Source of the DNA: Rubrivivax sp.
Lineage (GTDB): Bacteria; Pseudomonadota; Gammaproteobacteria; Burkholderiales; Burkholderiaceae_C
Assembly: GCA_022842595.1 (NCBI GenBank)
Contig: JALHPF010000025.1
Coordinates: 26,682-90,681, forward strand
Direction: 5' to 3'
DNA: 64,000 nucleotides
The notes under the pieces were generated by a model. It ran no database searches and was not told where the DNA came from. It saw only the letters and a program-made list of their open reading frames with translations. Every line of letters begins with the position of its first letter. Position 1 is the first letter of the stretch. Shown piece by piece: positions 37,839-46,172 of the stretch. The position numbers and the translations under genes were made by a program.

Positions 37839-38150
37839 TCAAAGCTGCAGGCAGCTGGTTTTGAAGCTTCCCGCCAGCGCGTCGGCCGCGTCAGTGGCGC
37901 TGTTGTTCTGGCGGAGGGTGGCGATGCCATCGCTTGGCCGTTCGCTACCGTGCCGAAGTCCGGCGTGTCGCTGAGCACGCCGCCGCTCAAGCTGCCGGCG
38001 CCACCGTGCAGGTGCCCAGGCCCAGGTCGGCCATCCCGGGGTTCTGGCTGGCGAAGGTGACGACAGCGTTGCGACCGTTCCGCCAATGCCAGAAAACGCC
38101 CCGCCTGATCCCCGTTGCGGTCCCTGATGCAAGGGGGAAAGGCAGCACTG
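37839..38150 (-). pseudogene. Possible frameshifted gene remnant
   Basis: In the 385-bp gap before amn the minus strand shows protein-like stretches that change frame: NAVVTFASQNPGMADLGLGTCTVAP, then LSDTPDFGTVANGQA in a second frame, then DGIATLRQNNSATDAADALAGSFKTSCLQL ending at 37839 in a third. No single frame is intact and no family was recognised. It could be a decayed gene or chance; the plus strand carries only the amn leader and its ribosome-binding site (AAAAGGAAT). Confidence 0.22.
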
Positions 38151-38191
38151 CGGCGACAATTCGCCACCAGAACAAGAAAAGGAATCGGTCC

Positions 38192-39673
38192 ATGTCGTCC
38201 CAGCCCCCCTTCGTGGCCCCTGCCCGCCACACCGACCCCGCCGCCGCCCTGGCCCAGGTGCAGGACATCTACAGCAGCAGCATCGAGCATCTGCGCACCA
38301 GCCTGCAGCGCTTCGTGACCGGCGCCGACGACGGCCAGGCCGTGCGCGCCTGCTACCCCTTCGTGCGGGTGCGCACCGACACCGTGGCGCGCGCCGACTC
38401 GCGCCTGAGCTACGGTTTTGTCGCCGGCCCTGGCACCTTCGAAACCACGCTCACGCGGCCTGACCTGTTCGCCAGCTACTACGAGGAGCAGTTCCGCCTG
38501 CTCGTGAAGAACCACGGCGTGGCGCTGGAAGTGGGCACCAGTGCCCAGCCGATTCCCGTGCACTTCTCGCTGGCCGAGAACAACCACCTCGAAGGTTCGC
38601 TGTCAGCCGAACGCCGCATGCGCATGCGCGACCTGTTCGACCTGCCCGACCTGGCGGCCATGGACGACGGCATCGCCAACGGCGGCTTCGAGCCCCGTGC
38701 CGGAGAAGCCCAGCCGCTGGCGCTGTTCACCGCGCCGCGCGTGGACTATTCGCTGCACCGTCTGCGCCACTACACCGGCACCGCGCCCGACCATTTCCAG
38801 AACTTCGTGCTGTTCACGAACTACCAGTTCTACATCGACGAGTTCATCAAGCTCGGCCACGCACTGATGGCCGACCCGGCGAGCGACTACGTGGCCTTCG
38901 TCGAGCCCGGCAACGTCGTCACCCGCCGTGTGGGCGAGTCCGCGAGGCCCGGCGACGAACTGGGCGCAGCGCCGCCGCGGCTGCCGCAGATGCCGGCCTA
39001 CCACCTGGTGCGGGCCGACAACTCGGGCATCACCATGGTCAATATCGGCGTCGGCCCGGCGAACGCCAAGACCATCACCGACCACATCGCCGTGCTGCGC
39101 CCGCATGCCTGGCTGATGCTGGGCCATTGCGCCGGCCTGCGCAACAGCCAGCAGCTGGGCGACTACGTGCTGGCCCACGCCTACATGCGCGAAGACCACG
39201 TGCTCGACGAAGAGCTGCCGCTGTGGGTGCCCATCCCGGCGCTGGCCGAAGTGCAGGTGGCACTGGAACAGGCCGTGGCCGACGTCACCCAGCTGTCGGG
39301 CTACGAGCTGAAGAAGATCCTGCGCACCGGCACGGTGGCAAGCACCGACAACAGGAACTGGGAACTGCTGCCGCACCCGGGCCCGGAGCGCCGCTTCAGC
39401 CAGAGCCGCGCCGTGGCGCTGGACATGGAAAGCGCCACCATCGCTGCCAACGGCTTCCGCTTCCGTGTGCCCTATGGCACCCTGCTGTGCGTGAGCGACA
39501 AGCCGCTGCACGGCGAGATCAAGCTGCCCGGCATGGCCAACACCTTCTACCGTGAACGGGTCGACCAGCACCTGCGCATCGGCATGCGTGCGGTGGAACT
39601 GCTGCGCCAGGAACGCCCGGGCAGCCTGCACAGCCGCAAGCTGCGCAGCTTCGCCGAAGTCGCCTTCCAGTAG
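38192..39673 (+). CDS. amn: AMP nucleosidase
   Basis: A 493-residue enzyme hydrolysing AMP to adenine and ribose 5-phosphate. The N-terminal Amn domain contains ARADSRLSYGFVAGPGTFETTLTRPDLFASYYEEQF. The C-terminal nucleoside-phosphorylase-like domain has MVNIGVGPANAKTITDHIAVLRPHAWLMLGHCAGLRNSQQLGDYVLAHAYMREDHVLDE and the catalytic-end LDMESATIAANGFRFRVPYGTLLCVSDKPLHGE. Length matches E. coli Amn (484). The ATG at 38192 has a good ribosome-binding site; upstream frame extension is not protein-like. Confidence 0.95.
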   Translation: MSSQPPFVAPARHTDPAAALAQVQDIYSSSIEHLRTSLQRFVTGADDGQAVRACYPFVRVRTDTVARADSRLSYGFVAGPGTFETTLTRPDLFASYYEEQFRLLVKNHGVALEVGTSAQPIPVHFSLAENNHLEGSLSAERRMRMRDLFDLPDLAAMDDGIANGGFEPRAGEAQPLALFTAPRVDYSLHRLRHYTGTAPDHFQNFVLFTNYQFYIDEFIKLGHALMADPASDYVAFVEPGNVVTRRVGESARPGDELGAAPPRLPQMPAYHLVRADNSGITMVNIGVGPANAKTITDHIAVLRPHAWLMLGHCAGLRNSQQLGDYVLAHAYMREDHVLDEELPLWVPIPALAEVQVALEQAVADVTQLSGYELKKILRTGTVASTDNRNWELLPHPGPERRFSQSRAVALDMESATIAANGFRFRVPYGTLLCVSDKPLHGEIKLPGMANTFYRERVDQHLRIGMRAVELLRQERPGSLHSRKLRSFAEVAFQ

Positions 39674-39692
39674 CGCCTGAATAGGCGTACGG

Positions 39693-40745
39693 ATGTTGCA
39701 GCAGCAGATCCGATTCGCCCCGCTCGCCAGCGGCGCATGCGTGGCCTGGGCCGCGCAGGGCCGCGGGCCGCCACTGCTGCGCGCCGCGCACTGGATGACG
39801 CATGTCGGCCAGGACCCGCAGTCGCCCGTCTGGCAGCCCTGGCTGACGCGGCTGGGGCGCGACTTCCGCCTGCTGCGCTTCGACGAACGCGGCTGCGGCC
39901 TGTCAGGCCCCGACGACACGCCGCTCGACCTGGAAACGGCGGTCGAAGAACTCGAGGCCGTGGCCGACGATGCCGGGCTCGACAGGCTGGCGCTGCTGGG
40001 CATCTCCGGCGGCGGCCCGGCCGCCATCGCCTTCGCTGCGCGCCACCCGGAACGGGTCACGCATCTGGTGCTGCTGGGCGCCTACGCCCACGGCCCGCTG
40101 GCCGGAACGCCGAGCGCAGAGAACCTGGCCTGGGTCGACGCAACGGCGCGCTTGATCGAACTCGGCTGGGGCCGCGCCGGCTCACCTGTTCAGCACTTCT
40201 TCACATCGACGCTGATTCCCGATGGCACGCCCGAACAGGTGCAGGCCTTGAACGAGCAGCAGCGCTTGTGCTGTGGCCCGGCGCGTGCCGCGGCGCTGCT
40301 GCGCACGCGGGTGGCGCTCGACGTGCGCGAGTTCCTGCCGCGTGTGCGCTGCCCGACGCTGGTGCTGCACAGGAAACACGACGCCACAGTGGCCCCGGAG
40401 AACGGCCGGCAACTGGCTGCAGCCATCGCCGGCGCGCGCTTCGTCGAACTGGAAGGCCGCAACCATATCCCGCTGGCCGGTGAACTCGCCTTCGAACAGA
40501 TGTGCGACGCGATGACGGCCTTCATTCACGCCGCTGCCATGCCGGGCGACGAAACCGGCTTCACTGCACGGGAACGCGCGCTGCTGCATCTGGTGGCGGC
40601 GGGCCGAGACAACCTGCAGATCGGTGCCGAGCTCGGCCTGGCCGACAAGACGGTGCGCAACGCGCTGTCGCTCCTGTACACCCGGCTGGGCGTGGCGGGC
40701 CGCCCGCAGGCGGTGGTGCGAGCGCGCGAACTGGGTTTCGGCTGA
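39693..40745 (+). CDS. Alpha/beta-hydrolase fused to a LuxR-type helix-turn-helix
   Basis: A 350-residue two-domain protein. Residues 1-280 are an alpha/beta-hydrolase with an intact triad: nucleophile Ser105 in LLGISGGGPA, the acid in LVLHRKHDATVAPENG, and His in ELEGRNHIPLAGE. Residues about 290-350 are a LuxR (GerE) DNA-binding domain: FTARERALLHLVAAGRDNLQIGAELGLADKTVRNALSLLYTRLGVAGRPQAVVRARELGFG. This suggests a regulator that senses or cleaves a small hydrophobic or ester ligand. The target genes are unknown; the gene is 19 bp after amn and followed by a long non-coding stretch. Confidence 0.88.
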   Translation: MLQQQIRFAPLASGACVAWAAQGRGPPLLRAAHWMTHVGQDPQSPVWQPWLTRLGRDFRLLRFDERGCGLSGPDDTPLDLETAVEELEAVADDAGLDRLALLGISGGGPAAIAFAARHPERVTHLVLLGAYAHGPLAGTPSAENLAWVDATARLIELGWGRAGSPVQHFFTSTLIPDGTPEQVQALNEQQRLCCGPARAAALLRTRVALDVREFLPRVRCPTLVLHRKHDATVAPENGRQLAAAIAGARFVELEGRNHIPLAGELAFEQMCDAMTAFIHAAAMPGDETGFTARERALLHLVAAGRDNLQIGAELGLADKTVRNALSLLYTRLGVAGRPQAVVRARELGFG

Positions 40746-40861
40746 CGCCTTCGGGCTAGGGGGGCAGGGCCGAATGTCCCGTGGCTGCGGGACGCAGCGG
40801 GCGTGGGAAGGCTGCTGTCGGGACAACTGCCCACTGTCGCTGGGTCGGCGCCGCGGGCTCA

Positions 40862-40898
40862 ATGAAGGCTCATCCACTTCCCTTGGGGAAACCTTCAT
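40862..40898 (+). other. Nested inverted repeat upstream of the PEP-CTERM region
   Basis: ATGAAGG (40862-40868) pairs with CCTTCAT (40892-40898), enclosing TTCCC and GGGAA around a short loop. The stem could act in RNA or as a protein site between the hydrolase-LuxR gene and the PEP-CTERM gene. It lacks a T-tract, so it is not a canonical terminator. Confidence 0.4.
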
Positions 40899-40899
40899 G

Positions 40900-41077
40900 T
40901 CACGAATCCGACCCTCACCCCCACCGGCGTCGCCGGCCCCCGCCAGCGGCCAGAGTTACCTGATTCGGAGCAGCGGCGCCGTGCAAGTAAGCGGGTTCAC
41001 GCAGTTCCTCAGCGTCACCCGGGCCCTGGTCAGCTCCAACGATGTTGGACAGATCTGCCCGGTGCCAAGGTGGCGTA
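40900..41077 (+). pseudogene. Degenerate duplicate of the 3' part of the PEP-CTERM gene
   Basis: The in-frame translation upstream of the signal peptide contains SGAVQVSGFTQFLSVTRALVSSNDVGQICPVP. This parallels the intact gene's SATMEAFGQFISDTEAVVSFSHIGQLSLVPEP in spacing and residues (xFxQFxSxTxAxVSxxxxGQxxxVP). The DNA also aligns over about 70 bp. It has no PEP-CTERM anchor and no start of its own, so it is best read as a leftover of a tandem duplication. Confidence 0.5.
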
Positions 41078-41118
41078 CCGCGCTGGAATCCTCATTCACC
41101 CTCGGTCGGAAGACGCTC

Positions 41119-41742
41119 ATGGCTCTGACATTTCCAGGCGCTCTCGCTGCCGCTTGCACACTCGCAGTGTCGGCGCTGACCACGCTGCCGGCCGCTGCGC
41201 AAGCGTTCAACGTCAACACCAGCGGGACGTCGCAGGTCGTCGAAGTCATCAACCCGATCGGGCCCGTGCTGCGGTTCGCGACGCAGACCACCGGAGCCGG
41301 CACGTTCGGACTGACCGGCCATTTTTCGACCGACATCGTGAATCTCGGAACTGGCGCGGGCAGCGGGACCAACCGCTTCGTCGCGGCCAATGGCGATGAG
41401 TTGCTGGGGGCTTTCTCGGTGCAACTGAGCCCGGGGCCGACCCCAGGCACCTTGTTCCTGAACGGCGTGACCCAGTTCACCGGCGGCACCGGGCTCTTTG
41501 CCGGCGCCACCGGCAGCGCCACGATGGAGGCCTTCGGCCAGTTCATCAGTGATACCGAGGCCGTCGTCAGCTTCAGCCACATCGGGCAGCTCAGCCTGGT
41601 CCCGGAACCGGGCACCACCGCCATGCTGCTGGCCGGGCTGGGCCTTGTCGGTGCGCTGGCGTGGCACCGGCGTGGAGCGGCCCCACGGCTCGTCGGGCCA
41701 AAGCCGGGGCCGCTACATTCCCGTTCGTCGAAAGGGGAGTAG
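41119..41742 (+). CDS. PEP-CTERM sorting-domain protein, exported
   Basis: A 207-residue protein with a signal peptide (MALTFPGALAAACTLAVSALTTLPAAAQA) and a beta-rich body. A C-terminal sorting signal follows: VPEP at residues 161-164, a hydrophobic helix GTTAMLLAGLGLVGALAW, and basic HRR. PEP-CTERM proteins are processed by an exosortase and displayed or secreted with exopolysaccharide; no exosortase gene is in the window. After the basic cluster there is an unusual 20-residue tail, and the stop codon lies inside the downstream riboswitch. The ATG at 41119 is chosen by the signal peptide. Confidence 0.8.
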   Translation: MALTFPGALAAACTLAVSALTTLPAAAQAFNVNTSGTSQVVEVINPIGPVLRFATQTTGAGTFGLTGHFSTDIVNLGTGAGSGTNRFVAANGDELLGAFSVQLSPGPTPGTLFLNGVTQFTGGTGLFAGATGSATMEAFGQFISDTEAVVSFSHIGQLSLVPEPGTTAMLLAGLGLVGALAWHRRGAAPRLVGPKPGPLHSRSSKGE

Positions 41743-41856
41743 CAGACAACGCCCGGTTGTCGCGGCCCCCCGTCAATACGGCAGCCAGCGCCCGCTGGCC
41801 GCCCGGGACCGCAGAAGTGCCCACCCGCTTGGGCCGCCCTTCAGCAAGACCTTTCG
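41729..41856 (+). promoter_or_regulatory. yybP-ykoY (Mn2+-sensing) riboswitch upstream of terC
   Basis: The conserved 5' box AAAGGGGAGTAGC (41731-41743) and the distal GTCAATACGGC element are the hallmarks of the yybP-ykoY aptamer. The closing helix CGAAAGG (41729-41735) pairs with CCTTTCG (41850-41856). It is 35 bp upstream of the terC start, and this RNA class is known to control TerC/Alx and other manganese exporters. In proteobacteria Mn2+ binding usually exposes the ribosome-binding site. The sequence GAAGGAG just before the TTG start could be the controlled site. Confidence 0.85.
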
Positions 41857-41890
41857 GCGCGAAATCAACCCTTTGCTGAAGGAGTGTCAC

Positions 41891-42853
41891 TTGGACACCA
41901 TTGCGCCGCTGTGGCTGTGGATTACCTTTGTCGCGATCGTCATCGCGGCACTCTTCGTCGACTTCGTCGTGCTGCGCAAGCAGGGCGCCCACGCCGTGGG
42001 TGTGAAGGAGGCCATCAACTGGTCGCTCGTCTGGGTGGCGGCCAGCTTCGCCTTCAACGGGCTGTTCTGGTGGGCCATCTACCAGGACAACGGTGTCGAA
42101 ATCGCCAACACCAAGAGCATGGAGTTCCTCACCGGCTATCTCATCGAGAAGAGCCTGGCGGTGGACAACATCTTCGTGTTCCTGATGATCTTCACCTACT
42201 TCGCCGTGCCGCTGGAATTCCAGAAGCGCGTGCTGATGATCGGCATCATCGGCGCCATGGTGCTGCGCACCGTGATGATCCTGGTGGGCGCCTGGTTGAT
42301 CACGCAGTTCCACTGGGTGCTTTACGTGTTCGGCGTCTTCCTGATCGTCACCGGCATCAAGATGTGGTGGGCCGCAGGGCAGGAGCCTGACCTCGAGAGC
42401 AACCCGGCGCTGAAGCTGCTCAAGCGCATCATGCCGGTCAGTGCCAAGTTCGACGGCGAGAAGTTCTTCACGGTCGAGAACGGCAAGAAGATCGCCACGC
42501 CCTTGTTCCTGGTGATCTGCCTGGTGGCCATGACCGACGTGATCTTCGCTGTCGACAGCATCCCGGCCATCTTCGCCATCACGTCCGACCCGTTCATCGT
42601 GCTTACCAGCAACATCTTCGCCATCCTCGGCCTGCGCGCGATGTACTTCCTGCTCGCGGCCGTGGCGGCCAAGTTCCACCTGCTCAGCTACGGGCTGAGC
42701 GTGATCCTGGTCTTCATCGGCACGAAGATGGTGTTGATCGACGTCTTCAAGATTCCCGTGGCGGTCTCGCTGGGCGTGGTCGTTGTCGTCCTCGCCTTCA
42801 CGATGTGGCTGAGCGTGCGCACTGCGCCGAAGATCGACGTCCCGCAAGCCTGA
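41891..42853 (+). CDS. TerC/Alx-family membrane transporter
   Basis: About 320 residues from a TTG start preceded by GAAGGAG, beginning LDTIAPLWLWITFVAIVIAALFVDFVVL. Nine membrane helices are predicted. Signature acidic helices are SMEFLTGYLIEKSLAVDNIFVFLMIFTYFAVP and AMTDVIFAVDSIPAIFAITSDPFIVLTSNIFAILGLRAMYFLL, containing the conserved aspartates/glutamates thought to bind metal. Family members (Alx, TerC, MeeF-type) export Mn2+ or support metalation of exported proteins. The riboswitch upstream supports a manganese role. The frame opens further upstream but through the riboswitch. Confidence 0.92.
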   Translation: MDTIAPLWLWITFVAIVIAALFVDFVVLRKQGAHAVGVKEAINWSLVWVAASFAFNGLFWWAIYQDNGVEIANTKSMEFLTGYLIEKSLAVDNIFVFLMIFTYFAVPLEFQKRVLMIGIIGAMVLRTVMILVGAWLITQFHWVLYVFGVFLIVTGIKMWWAAGQEPDLESNPALKLLKRIMPVSAKFDGEKFFTVENGKKIATPLFLVICLVAMTDVIFAVDSIPAIFAITSDPFIVLTSNIFAILGLRAMYFLLAAVAAKFHLLSYGLSVILVFIGTKMVLIDVFKIPVAVSLGVVVVVLAFTMWLSVRTAPKIDVPQA

Positions 42854-42876
42854 CGCCTGCCGCTGCTGCGGCCCCT

Positions 42877-42920
42877 GCCGCCGCCGTGCCCCGCAAAAGG
42901 GCCCGGCGGCGGCTTTTTTT
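42877..42920 (+). terminator. Rho-independent terminator after terC
   Basis: GCCGCCGCCG (42877-42886) pairs perfectly with CGGCGGCGGC (42904-42913), followed at once by seven T residues (42914-42920). A textbook intrinsic terminator on the plus strand. Confidence 0.92.
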
Positions 42921-42965
42921 CGTGGCGACACGACGACATCGGTAGGGACAGAGCAAATTCCGTTT

Positions 42966-42980
42966 TGCGAATGATTCGCG
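42966..42980. promoter_or_regulatory. Fur-like operator upstream of tonB
   Basis: GCGAAT (42967-42972) and ATTCGC (42974-42979) form a perfect inverted repeat about a single G. In the 15-bp 7-1-7 register it matches about 11 of 15 positions of the Fur consensus TGATAATnATTATCA. It lies 31 bp before the tonB start in a locally AT-rich promoter (TTTACATTACATTT). The function is inferred from position before iron-uptake genes. Confidence 0.5.
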
Positions 42981-43010
42981 TTTACATTACATTTCTCAAT
43001 TGAATCTGCC

Positions 43011-43790
43011 ATGTCTGCCGTCCACTTTTCCTTGCCTCGCGCCTTGCCTGCCCCCCTGCCGATGGCGGCCTTCCAACCTGCGCCGCCAGAGCTGACTTCG
43101 CCCCCGGCACGGCTCAGGGCCTCGCCCTTCCTGGCGTCGCGTTCGCCAGCCGCCGCCGGGGTGATTGCCGTCCACGCACTGCTCCTGGTGGGGCTGCTGC
43201 TGACCGACAAGCTGGACCAGGTGCTGCCGGTCGAACAGGCCGTCAGCGTCAGTCTGCTGGCCGCGCCAGCCGAGCCGAAGGAAGTGCTCGCAGTGGTTCT
43301 GCCCGCCCCGCAGAGGCTGGCCGCACCGGTGATGCCGCTGCTGATGGCGCCAGTCGTCAACCTGCCCGGCGCCCCGCCCCTGCCTGCGGCCTTGGCCGCA
43401 CCCGAGGCAGCACGTGCCACCACCACGCCAGCGGCGGCAGTTCCGGCACCGAGCCCGGCGCCGGCGCCGGTGGCCGTACCGGCGCCAGCACCGCCGCGTG
43501 CCGAACCGCGCCAGGTGCCGCCGGGCGCCATCGGTTACCGCGTGCTGCCGGCCATCGAAGTGCCGCTGGCGTCGCGCCGGCTGGGCGAAAGCGGCACCGT
43601 CTGGCTGCGTGTGCATGTCGACCGCCAGGGCCAGCCGAAGCAGGTGACCGTGCAGCGGTCCTCGGGCTTCAGCCGCCTGGACGACCAGGCGGTGGCCGCG
43701 ATGCAGGCGGCGCGGTTCGCGCCGCAGACAGAAGACGGCATGGCGATCGAATGGATCGTCATCGCGCCCCTGGTCTACGAGCTCGACTGA
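43011..43790 (+). CDS. tonB: Energy transducer TonB
   Basis: A 259-residue TonB. A membrane anchor lies at about residues 45-66 (SPAAAGVIAVHALLLVGLLLTD) after an unusually long 44-residue cytoplasmic head. A Pro/Ala-rich periplasmic spacer (about 100-170: PAAAVPAPSPAPAPVAVPAPAPPRAEP) and the C-terminal TonB domain (YRVLPAIEVPLASRRLGESGTVWLRVHVDRQGQPKQVTVQRSSGFSRLDDQAVAAMQAARFAPQ) follow. It couples the proton-motive force via ExbBD to the receptor encoded next; exbB/exbD are not in the window. Confidence 0.92.
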   Translation: MSAVHFSLPRALPAPLPMAAFQPAPPELTSPPARLRASPFLASRSPAAAGVIAVHALLLVGLLLTDKLDQVLPVEQAVSVSLLAAPAEPKEVLAVVLPAPQRLAAPVMPLLMAPVVNLPGAPPLPAALAAPEAARATTTPAAAVPAPSPAPAPVAVPAPAPPRAEPRQVPPGAIGYRVLPAIEVPLASRRLGESGTVWLRVHVDRQGQPKQVTVQRSSGFSRLDDQAVAAMQAARFAPQTEDGMAIEWIVIAPLVYELD

Positions 43791-43893
43791 TCCCTCGACC
43801 CTGTTCACGTCTTTCCACTCTTTCACCGAAACCCCGCAGCCAGGCAGCCGTCGCCACCCAGCCGCTCCCCACCCTTCGCAAGGAACCGGCTTC

Positions 43894-46155
43894 ATGACTC
43901 GCCTGAAAAACTCACACGTGGTGCTGCCACTCGGTGCCATTGCCGCCAGCTTCGGCCTGGCCGGCAGCGCCGCAGCCCAGACCGTGGCTGCTCCTGCTTC
44001 TGCAGCTTCGGCCGCCGCCAGCGAAACCGTGATGCCGGCGGTTCGCGCCCGCGCTGCCGCCCAGCCCAGCTCGCGCGACAGCGTGCAGGCGACCACCACA
44101 CGCATCGGCAAGTCGCAGCAGGAACTTCGCGACGTGCCGCAGTCGGTCACCGTCGTCACCGAACGGCTGATCGACGACCGCAACCTCGACACCCTGAAGG
44201 AGGCGCTGAAGATGACCGCCGGCATCACCTTCCTGGCGGCCGAAGGCGGCGAGGAAGACATCCGTCTGCGCGGCTTCCCGCTGCAGGCCAGCGGCGACGT
44301 CTTCGTCGACGGCATGCGCGACCCGGCCTTCTACGAACGCGACACCTTCTTCGTCGACCGCATCGAGGTGCTGCGCGGTTCGGCTTCGATGCTGTTCGGC
44401 CGCGGCTCGACCGGCGGCGCGGTGAACATGGTGAGCAAGGCGCCGCGGCTGATGGACGAGAACCAGGTCGACCTGACGCTGGGCAGCCACAACTACAGGC
44501 GCGGCGTGGGCGACTTCAACTTCAAGCTCGGCCAGAGCACGGCACTGCGCATCGGCGCGATGTCGACCCAGGCCGACAGCAACGGCGCGGGCAGTTCGCT
44601 GAACAAAACCGGCGTGGCCGGCGCCATCCGCACCGGCATCGGTGAACGGCACGAGTTCTCGCTGGCCGCCTCGTTCCTGGAAAACAAGAACGGCATGAAC
44701 TACGGCATGCCCTTCATCCGCCCGACCGCGACTTCGCCCGTGAGCGAAACCACCCTGCTGCCGATCGACCCCGACAGCTACTACGGCATGGCCAGCGACC
44801 AGAACGTCGGCCAGGCCCGGTTCGTCACGCTGAACCATGTCTGGCGCATGGCGCCGCGCATGGAGCTGAACACCCGCATTCGCCATGGTCGCTTCGAACG
44901 TGATCAGCGGGCTGGCACCGTGCGCTTCGCCAATGCCGCGGCGCAGCCCGACGGCCAGGCCGTCAGCCTGGCCACCTTCGGGCCGAACACCGTCGTGAAC
45001 CGCGGCTTCCAGCCGAAGATCCAGGACATGGCGACGACGTTCGCGCAGAGCGACTTCAACGGCCGCTTCGACTTCGCCGGCATGCGCCACGAAATCGTGG
45101 CCGGCGCCGACTTCGCCCACGAGGAGAAGGACGTCGTTGCGGTGCGCACGGTGGCCCAGGGCGGCGTGACGCTGACCAAGCCGACGACGACGATCGGCCG
45201 GCCCTACGACGGCGCCTGGATCGACGAAAGCCTGCGTGTGCTGCGGCCGAACAATTCGTACGAGTCCGACGCCGCCGGCCTGTTCGTGCAGGACACGATC
45301 CAGCTTGCGCCGGCCTGGAAGCTGGTGCTCGGCCTGCGCTACGACCGCCTGGTCGGCGACTATTCGGTGTTCGCCACACCGGCCAACGCCGCCGACCCGG
45401 GCACCAAGGTCAGCCAGGCCTACCGCATGAAGGTGTCCGAACCCAGCCAGCGCGCCGGCATCCTGTTCCAGCCGAACGAGCGCATGTCCTTCCACTTTTC
45501 GGCAGCGAGCTCGTTCAATACCTCGGGCGACGCCTATTCGCTGAGCGCCGCGAACGTCGACATCCCGCCGGAAGAGTCGATGAACATCGAGGCCGGCGCC
45601 AAGATCGATTCGGCCAACGGCAACTTCACGACCCGCTTCGCGATCTTCCGCACGACCAAGCTGCACGAGCGCAACACCGACCCGCTGGTGAACCTGGTCA
45701 CCCTGTCGGGCAAGCGGCATGTCGCCGGCATCGAGCTCGACGTCACCGGCCGGCTATTGCCGGGGCTGGAGATCTTCGGTTCGTACATGTGGATGCCGGT
45801 GGCCAACATCGACGAAGCCGCCCCCGGCGCCGAAGGCAAGGGCACGCGCCCATCGCTCACGCCTGTGCACTCGGGCACGGTGTGGGCCACCTACCAGCTG
45901 ACGCCGAAGTTCCGCTTCGGCGGTGGCCTGAACGCACGTTCGAGCCAGCAGCCGCTGCGCAACCCGGGCTACTTCGTGCCCAAGTTCGTCACCGGCGACC
46001 TGATGGCCGAGTACACGCTCGTGAAGGACCAGTTCATCGTCAAGGCCAACCTGACCAACGTTGCAGACAAGCTGTACGCCGACCAGCTGTACCCGGGCCA
46101 CTACATCCCCGGCCCGGGCCGCTTGTTCCAACTGACCGGCACCTACCGTTTTTGA
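43894..46155 (+). CDS. TonB-dependent siderophore receptor (Fiu-like)
   Basis: A 753-residue outer-membrane receptor with a signal peptide (MTRLKNSHVVLPLGAIAASFGLAGSAAAQ). The plug domain (ELRDVPQSVTVVTERLIDDRNLDTLKEALKMTAGITFLAAEGGEEDIRLRGF ... VDRIEVLRGSASMLFGRGSTGGAVNMVSK) and a 22-strand barrel ending in the aromatic LFQLTGTYRF are present. The plug and the GMNYGMPFIRP region resemble catecholate receptors of the Fiu type. It is followed by a piuC-like gene, the usual partner. Fur-dependent regulation is likely. The exact siderophore is unknown. Confidence 0.92.
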   Translation: MTRLKNSHVVLPLGAIAASFGLAGSAAAQTVAAPASAASAAASETVMPAVRARAAAQPSSRDSVQATTTRIGKSQQELRDVPQSVTVVTERLIDDRNLDTLKEALKMTAGITFLAAEGGEEDIRLRGFPLQASGDVFVDGMRDPAFYERDTFFVDRIEVLRGSASMLFGRGSTGGAVNMVSKAPRLMDENQVDLTLGSHNYRRGVGDFNFKLGQSTALRIGAMSTQADSNGAGSSLNKTGVAGAIRTGIGERHEFSLAASFLENKNGMNYGMPFIRPTATSPVSETTLLPIDPDSYYGMASDQNVGQARFVTLNHVWRMAPRMELNTRIRHGRFERDQRAGTVRFANAAAQPDGQAVSLATFGPNTVVNRGFQPKIQDMATTFAQSDFNGRFDFAGMRHEIVAGADFAHEEKDVVAVRTVAQGGVTLTKPTTTIGRPYDGAWIDESLRVLRPNNSYESDAAGLFVQDTIQLAPAWKLVLGLRYDRLVGDYSVFATPANAADPGTKVSQAYRMKVSEPSQRAGILFQPNERMSFHFSAASSFNTSGDAYSLSAANVDIPPEESMNIEAGAKIDSANGNFTTRFAIFRTTKLHERNTDPLVNLVTLSGKRHVAGIELDVTGRLLPGLEIFGSYMWMPVANIDEAAPGAEGKGTRPSLTPVHSGTVWATYQLTPKFRFGGGLNARSSQQPLRNPGYFVPKFVTGDLMAEYTLVKDQFIVKANLTNVADKLYADQLYPGHYIPGPGRLFQLTGTYRF

Positions 46156-46172
46156 GCAAGGACGTTGAGACC

